A stretch of 5,359 nt of DNA, from contig JAQUAR010000089.1 of NCBI GenBank assembly GCA_028687155.1, positions 1 to 5,359 of the forward strand. Reading direction: 5' to 3'. The position numbers and the translations under genes were made by a program. This document shows, one piece after another, positions 1 through 3,300 of this stretch. Every line of letters begins with the position of its first letter. The first letter of the stretch is position 1. This DNA comes from Methylacidiphilaceae bacterium (GTDB lineage Bacteria > Verrucomicrobiota > Verrucomicrobiia > Methylacidiphilales > Methylacidiphilaceae). Below the pieces are notes generated by a model that searched no databases, was not told the DNA's origin, and was given only the letters and a program-made list of their open reading frames with translations.

Positions 1-266
1 AATCGCGTCCCCCCGAGGAACTCCTTGGGTCGGAAACTGCTCCGGGAGCTCAGCTGGAGAGGCGGGAAATCTGTGAGCGGGTCCGCGCGGCGGTCCTTTT
101 GCTGCCTGAACCGCTCAAGGAAACCTTGATTCTTTTCGAGTACGAGGATCTCTCCTACGAAGAGATTGCGCAGGTTCTCGGCTGCTCCCGCAAAATCGTG
201 GAGATGCGCCTCTACCGAGCGCGGAAAAGCTTGCGAAAGGCGCTTGCCCGCAAACAGCTCCTCTGA
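1..266 (+). CDS. ECF-type RNA polymerase sigma factor, C-terminal part (5' end outside window)
   Basis: The reading frame is open from the window edge (first full codon at position 3) to TGA at 264-266, giving 87 visible residues. Residues 35-81 have the form of sigma-70 region 4, which binds the -35 element: an LPEPLKE segment, then helices around LSYEEIAQVLGCS and a recognition helix ending in the typical RLYRARKSLRKAL (about residues 69-81). The match to the short sigma-70 family (ECF) is by pattern and by the ending soon after region 4; region 2 and the start lie outside the window. The first 20 or so residues look like the poorly conserved linker between regions 2 and 4. Whether an anti-sigma factor exists cannot be seen; none follows on this strand. 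The next gene starts 129 bases downstream, so control of the sulfur genes by this sigma factor is possible but not shown. Confidence 0.85.
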   Translation, partial: SRPPEELLGSETAPGAQLERREICERVRAAVLLLPEPLKETLILFEYEDLSYEEIAQVLGCSRKIVEMRLYRARKSLRKALARKQLL

Positions 267-315
267 GTCTGCCCGTCTCACAAAGTTCGCACCCGCGGCG
301 TAACAGGGACTTTTT

Positions 316-359
316 GCTTGACGGGGGAGATCCCCTTTGCGAGCGTTGTAATGTCAAGC
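316..359. repeat. 7-bp inverted repeat around a possible -10 box, upstream of the sulfur operon
   Basis: GCTTGAC at 316-322 is the exact reverse complement of GTCAAGC at 353-359, with 30 bases between. Inside lies TGTAAT (347-352), five of six matches to a TATAAT -10 box and touching the right arm. This could be an operator-promoter arrangement for the gene starting at 396 (leader about 36 bases). No -35 box sits at normal distance: TTGACG at 318-323 is 23 bases from the -10 candidate. A 7-bp repeat can arise by chance, so this is tentative. Confidence 0.25.
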
Positions 360-395
360 TGAGCGCCTCTCTTCAACCTCCATGCAAAGGCTCTT

Positions 396-809
396 ATGAG
401 TGAAAAATTGTCGATCGTCCTCTTCTCCGGCACAGTAGATAAGCTCATGGCGGCTTCGATCATCGCCTCAGGCGCTGCCGCCATGCAGAAGGAAGTGACC
501 ATCTTTGCCACCTTTTACGGTCTCTTCGCGCTCCGCAAGGGGGATTGGAAGCAGAACCGGCGCATCAGCAAAGACTTCGAGGACTATGGGGCCCAGTTTC
601 TTCAAGTTTTGGAGGCCAAAAAAGCGCCCAACTGGCTTGAGACCCTCCAGAGCGCCATGGACATCGGCAACGTCAAGGTGAAAGCCTGCGGGCTCACGAT
701 GGATCTCCTCTCTATCAAGCTCGAGGATCTCGAGCCGATCGTGAGCGAGATCGTGGGGGTCGCCCATTTCATCGAAGAAGCGTCCGACGGGCAGATCATT
801 TTTCTCTAG
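396..809 (+). CDS. DsrE2-like (DsrE/DsrF superfamily) sulfur-transfer protein
   Basis: This 137-residue protein has the DsrE2/peroxiredoxin-like fold signature: an N-terminal strand and hydrophobic helix (IVLFSGTVDKLMAA, residues 7-20; ASGAAAM at 24-30), the strand VTIFATFYGLFALRK (34-48), and VKVKACGLTMDLLSI (93-107). Cys98 in that last motif matches the conserved, persulfide-carrying cysteine of DsrE-family proteins, and it is the only cysteine present. DsrE-type proteins pass sulfane sulfur or thiosulfonate groups between partners in the cytoplasm, often with TusA, which is encoded just downstream. ATG at 396 is the first start after an in-frame stop at 360-362, and AAAGG at 386-390 is a modest ribosome binding site. 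It is the first gene of a likely operon with tusA and the SQR gene. No clear transmembrane segment is seen, although some DsrE2 proteins are membrane-bound. The exact donor and acceptor are unknown. Confidence 0.88.
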   Translation: MSEKLSIVLFSGTVDKLMAASIIASGAAAMQKEVTIFATFYGLFALRKGDWKQNRRISKDFEDYGAQFLQVLEAKKAPNWLETLQSAMDIGNVKVKACGLTMDLLSIKLEDLEPIVSEIVGVAHFIEEASDGQIIFL

Positions 810-861
810 AAAAACCAGCCGGTCTCGGATCGGTGTCAACACGGAGACAAAGGGAGAACGT

Positions 862-1104
862 ATGGAAGGGATAAAGATCACTAAAGAGAGCGATGCGCGA
901 GGGAGCTTTTGTCCAGGACCGCTCATGGAGATGATTCGCTTGGTGCGCTCGGCGAACGTCGGCGACGTCGTCGCGGTTATTTCCGGCGACGAGGGAAGTA
1001 AAAAAGACATTCCCGCTTGGATCAACAAGGCCCGCTACGAACTGGTCGGAATGGAAGAGGCAGCCCCCGGAGGGACTCGAATCATCTGCCGTAAGAACCA
1101 TTAG
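862..1104 (+). CDS. tusA: TusA/SirA-family sulfur carrier protein
   Basis: This 80-residue protein is of normal TusA length. It carries the family motif near the N-terminus, DARGSFCPGPL (residues 11-21), in which Cys17 of CPxP is the persulfide-forming residue. A helix follows (LMEMIRLVRSANVGD), then the strand VVAVISGD and the segment KKDIPAWINKARYELVG, as in the two-layer alpha/beta TusA fold. A second cysteine, Cys76, lies near the C-terminus outside the motif. TusA proteins carry protein-bound sulfur for tRNA thiolation, molybdenum-cofactor biosynthesis or, in sulfur oxidisers, dissimilatory sulfur metabolism. The neighbouring DsrE2-like and SQR-family genes favour the last role (inference). 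AGGGAG at 851-856 lies five bases before the ATG, a good ribosome binding site. It starts 52 bases after the preceding gene and ends 61 bases before the next. Confidence 0.93.
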   Translation: MEGIKITKESDARGSFCPGPLMEMIRLVRSANVGDVVAVISGDEGSKKDIPAWINKARYELVGMEEAAPGGTRIICRKNH

Positions 1105-1106
1105 GC

Positions 1107-1122
1107 GGCAAGGTTACTTGCC
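1107..1122 (+). other. Perfect 6-bp hairpin between tusA and the SQR gene
   Basis: GGCAAG (1107-1112) pairs exactly with CTTGCC (1117-1122) around a four-base GTTA loop, beginning two bases after the tusA stop codon. No T-run follows, so it is unlikely to be a full intrinsic terminator. It could protect the 3' end of the upstream message or lower downstream expression; that is inference. Confidence 0.4.
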
Positions 1123-1155
1123 AATCACTAAGCGATCGGCTCCTCAAGAGAAAGA

Positions 1156-1161
1156 AAGGAG
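1156..1161 (+). promoter_or_regulatory. Ribosome binding site that sets the SQR start at 1166
   Basis: AAGGAG lies four bases before ATG 1166. The frame is open further upstream with a TTG at 1118, but that codon falls inside the 1107-1122 hairpin, has no such site and would add 16 polar residues before the dinucleotide-binding strand. The ATG at 1166 places KKILILGGGTGG at the N-terminus, as expected for this family. Confidence 0.75.
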
Positions 1162-1165
1162 CGTC

Positions 1166-2308
1166 ATGAAGAAAATTCTGATCCTCGGAGGCGGAACCGG
1201 AGGAACCATCGTGGCCAACCGGCTGGCCCACCGCTTGCGGCCCGAAGATGCCTCGATCGAAGTCGTCAGCGACTCTCCTCTCCACTACTACCAGCCGGCG
1301 CAGCTCTACATCCCCTTCGGCGAGGAGGATCCGAGAAAGATCGCGCGCTCCGAGCGCAAGTTGCTCAACCCGAAAGTTCACTTACGGACCGAGACGGTTT
1401 CCGAATGGCTTCCCGACAAGCAGGCGCTCCGTACCGCCAAAGGAGAAACTCTTTCCTACGACTACCTGGTCATTGCCACCGGCTCCGTTCCCTGCCCGGA
1501 AGCCGTGGAGGGATTTGTCGCCGGCGCGGATCATTTCTATACGCCCGAGGCGGCCTATCGTCTCTACCATAAGCTTAGCGAGTTCGAAGGAGGACGCCTC
1601 GTCGTGGGAGTGGGCGGCATCCCTTATAAGTGCCCCGTGGCGCCCCTCGAGTTCACCCTTCTTGCCGAAGCCTTTCTCACCCACAAGGGGATCCGCTCCC
1701 ATACCGAGATCGTCTACACCTTTCCCTTGAACGACGTCTTCCAGATCCCCAGCGTCGTCCCCGTGGTTCGGGCTCTTTTCGAGCGCCGTTCCATCCGCGC
1801 GGAAACTTTTTTCAACCTCGAGTCCGTCGATGCGGAAAAGAAAGTGGTCAAGAGCCTAGAAGGGACCGAGCTTCCTTTCGACATCCTGGTAATGACCCCG
1901 CCGCATAAGGGAGCGCCCTTCCTTCGAGGACACCCGATGGCGGACAACGACGGATGGGTGAAGACCGATCGCACTACGCTCCGCGTGAACGGACTGCCCA
2001 ATGTCTGGGCGCTCGGCGATACGACCGACTTGCCCATCAGCAAAGCCGGAAGCACGGCCCATTTCGAGGCACCGGTGGTCGTCGAGCAGATCGAGGCCGC
2101 GATTACTCGGCAAGAGCCCCCACCCGGGAAAGCAACCTATAATGGGCACGTCACCTGCTTTATCGACGCAGGATACGGGAAGGCAACCATTCTGGATTTC
2201 GACTACGCTCATCCGCCGGCGGTGAATGAACCGGATGAATTTCGTCATCTTCAGAAGATCGCGTTCAACAAGCTCTATTGGTATCTGGTTCCGACGGCTG
2301 TCATCTGA
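1166..2308 (+). CDS. sqr: Sulfide:quinone oxidoreductase family FAD-dependent protein
   Basis: This 380-residue flavoprotein has the usual length and layout of the SQR/NDH-2 disulfide-reductase superfamily. The N-terminal FAD-binding motif GGGTGG is at residues 8-13, followed by HYYQPAQLYIPFG (40-52), the ATG motif in DYLVIATGSVP (99-109), and the C-terminal flavin motif NVWALGDTTDLPISKAG (279-295). Cys156 in GIPYKCPVAP and Cys331 in HVTCFIDAGYGKATILDFDY match by context the two redox cysteines of SQRs (Cys201 and Cys379 in human SQOR). Cys110 lies right after the ATG motif, not where the third SQR cysteine of Acidithiobacillus sits. The aromatic end FNKLYWYLVP may be the amphipathic membrane anchor that reaches the quinone pool. 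The expected reaction is sulfide to sulfane sulfur or polysulfide with electrons to quinone. The upstream DsrE2-like and TusA genes supply possible sulfur acceptors. A related family such as flavocytochrome c flavoprotein is less likely because of the Cys156/Cys331 pattern and the lack of a signal peptide. Confidence 0.85.
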   Translation: MKKILILGGGTGGTIVANRLAHRLRPEDASIEVVSDSPLHYYQPAQLYIPFGEEDPRKIARSERKLLNPKVHLRTETVSEWLPDKQALRTAKGETLSYDYLVIATGSVPCPEAVEGFVAGADHFYTPEAAYRLYHKLSEFEGGRLVVGVGGIPYKCPVAPLEFTLLAEAFLTHKGIRSHTEIVYTFPLNDVFQIPSVVPVVRALFERRSIRAETFFNLESVDAEKKVVKSLEGTELPFDILVMTPPHKGAPFLRGHPMADNDGWVKTDRTTLRVNGLPNVWALGDTTDLPISKAGSTAHFEAPVVVEQIEAAITRQEPPPGKATYNGHVTCFIDAGYGKATILDFDYAHPPAVNEPDEFRHLQKIAFNKLYWYLVPTAVI

Positions 2309-2333
2309 CCGGCTCGGCTCGGCGGCCGGGGGA

Positions 2334-2372
2334 AAGAGGGGGGCGATCGCTTTCCGGCGATCCTCTTCTTTT
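2334..2372. terminator. Likely terminator between the convergent sqr and TauE/SafE genes
   Basis: GATCGC (2345-2350) pairs with GCGATC (2357-2362) around a six-base loop. The stem extends with AAGAG (2334-2338) and CTCTT (2363-2367) across a bulge of six bases on the 5' side, and then comes CTTTT (2368-2372). It lies just after the SQR stop and overlaps the last codons of the opposing permease gene, the usual place for a shared terminator. An alternative pairing, GGAAAG (2331-2336) with CTTTCC (2350-2355), would compete with the main stem. The T-run is short, so strength is uncertain. Confidence 0.5.
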
Positions 2373-3120
2373 ACCGGATCGCGCGCAGCGTCACCATCGC
2401 TCCGACGAAGATCAACCAGACCAGTAGAAAGATTCGGGCGGGCTTCTTGGGAATGATGGTGCAGGCATAGGAGCCTCCGATGGCTCCCAATACTCCGCCT
2501 CCCACCATGGCGGAAACGAGGTGAGCATCGCTCATCCCCTGATGGGCATGGATAACCCCTCCAACCAGAGAAAGAATCATGCCGAAGGCAATGTCCGTCC
2601 CCACGACCTCGCTCGGCGCGAGCTTGGTCAGAGTTAGGAGAAGGAGGCTCCCCAAGGCTCCACCCCCGGCGGAAAAGGAGCCAACCTCCAATCCGATCAA
2701 GAGGGAAAAAAGGGGCAGCCAGCGCAAATAGCGGTGGAGATGGAGGCGATGATCGGTCAGGGCAAGCCAGAGGTTGAGTAGGGAGGAGAGGACGACCGTC
2801 AGTCCGATCGCGAGCAGGATGAATGAGCCGAGATGGCCTTTGCGCGAAACGTGGGCGATCAGAAAGGAACCGGCCACGACACCGGGAATTCCCCCAAGGG
2901 AGAGAAGGAGCAGAATCCGCTTGTTGATCTCCCTTTTGAAAAAGTAGATGAGGGCGCTCGGGATCTTGATCAACGCCGAGAACCCCAAGGCGACGCCGAC
3001 CGCGACCGCCGGCTCGATCCCGAAGAAGAGGAGAATCGGAACCGTCAGGGTACCCCCTCCGACTCCGGTCAACCCGATGAGAAAGGCGATGCAAAAGCCG
3101 AGAAGATAAAATTTTGTCAC
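2371..3120 (-). CDS. TauE/SafE-family (sulfite exporter-like) membrane permease
   Basis: This 249-residue, very hydrophobic protein has about eight membrane segments (approximate spans 5-25, 27-46, 48-62, 70-90, 98-120, 134-160, 176-192, 200-218 and 227-246, some of which may merge). It shows the internal duplication of the TauE/SafE family (formerly DUF81): GLTGVGGGTLTVP at 16-28 and VGSFSAGGGALGS at 146-158, plus VVGTDIAFG at 172-180 in the second half. Members export sulfite, sulfoacetate or other organosulfur anions, but many are uncharacterised; sulfite is suggested here only by the facing sulfur genes. The start is GTG (3118-3120). It is the only start before an upstream in-frame TAG at 3139-3141, and no clear ribosome binding site precedes it. 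The gene converges on the SQR gene and lies 180 bases downstream of the efflux pump gene on the same strand, so the two could share a transcript. Confidence 0.88.
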   Translation of the reverse strand: MTKFYLLGFCIAFLIGLTGVGGGTLTVPILLFFGIEPAVAVGVALGFSALIKIPSALIYFFKREINKRILLLLSLGGIPGVVAGSFLIAHVSRKGHLGSFILLAIGLTVVLSSLLNLWLALTDHRLHLHRYLRWLPLFSLLIGLEVGSFSAGGGALGSLLLLTLTKLAPSEVVGTDIAFGMILSLVGGVIHAHQGMSDAHLVSAMVGGGVLGAIGGSYACTIIPKKPARIFLLVWLIFVGAMVTLRAIR

Positions 3121-3135
3121 GCCGCTTGTCTCGTC

Positions 3136-3165
3136 TTTCTACAGTTCTTCAGCAGACTCATTCAA
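3136..3165 (-). promoter_or_regulatory. Weak sigma-70-like promoter candidate for the TauE/SafE gene
   Basis: Reading the - strand, TTGAAT (3160-3165) and TAGAAA (3136-3141) each match four of six consensus bases and are 18 bases apart. Transcription would begin about 9 bases before the GTG at 3118-3120. That leaves no room for a normal ribosome binding site, and none is seen, so it implies a near-leaderless message. Support is weak. Confidence 0.22.
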
Positions 3166-3243
3166 CGCCTTGCCGCCGCCATAGGCCTTTCGGCCCCCTG
3201 CGGCAATCGGAGCCGCGTGCGGGAAAGGACAGCATATGGGGAG

Positions 3244-3260
3244 CCGATCGTCGAGATCGG
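3244..3260 (-). other. Perfect 6-bp hairpin downstream of the efflux pump gene
   Basis: CCGATC (3244-3249) and GATCGG (3255-3260) pair exactly around a five-base loop, about 40 bases after the pump stop codon on the - strand. Another stem lies between it and the gene: AAGCCC (3263-3268) with GGGCCT (3272-3277), including one G-T pair and a three-base loop. Neither is followed by a long T-run in the - direction. They may form a weak 3' end or protect the pump message. Confidence 0.35.
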
Positions 3261-3300
3261 GAAAGCCCGTTGGGCCTCTTGGGGCTCTGCGGCCCTCGGC

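Larger units (their letters stand above)
3121..3300 (-). other. 180-base non-coding gap between the pump and permease genes
   Basis: No credible gene is seen here on either strand. On the - strand it holds, in order, a weak hairpin (3263-3277), a perfect 6-bp hairpin (3244-3260), a small GAAA-loop hairpin (GGCC pairs at 3184-3187 and 3192-3195) and a weak promoter-like pair of boxes (3136-3165) just before the permease start. It may be a leaky terminator followed by a separate promoter, or an intra-operon spacer. Confidence 0.5.

Noticed and set aside
318..352. TTGACG (318-323) with TGTAAT (347-352) as a standard sigma-70 promoter
   Set aside because: The spacing is 23 bases, well beyond the usual 16-19.
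468..1028. - strand open frame opposite the DsrE2-like and TusA genes
   Set aside because: It is antisense to two genes with clear family motifs and resembles no protein I recognise.
1118..1165. Upstream TTG start for the SQR gene, adding 16 residues
   Set aside because: AAGGAG at 1156-1161 fits the ATG at 1166, and the extra residues precede the expected N-terminal FAD strand.
2343..2350. GCGATCGC, the cyanobacterial HIP1 octamer
   Set aside because: There is only one copy in 5.3 kb, so it gives no support for a cyanobacterial origin.
1856..3094. Long - strand open frame (412 codons) over the SQR end and the permease gene
   Set aside because: It shares the strand but not the frame of the permease, crosses the terminator, and its Arg/Pro/Ser-rich sequence looks like a frame-shifted shadow.
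3121..3185. Very short - strand peptides (for example MSLLKNC) before the permease as a leader peptide
   Set aside because: They are too short, lack a convincing ribosome binding site and show no attenuator-like structure following them.
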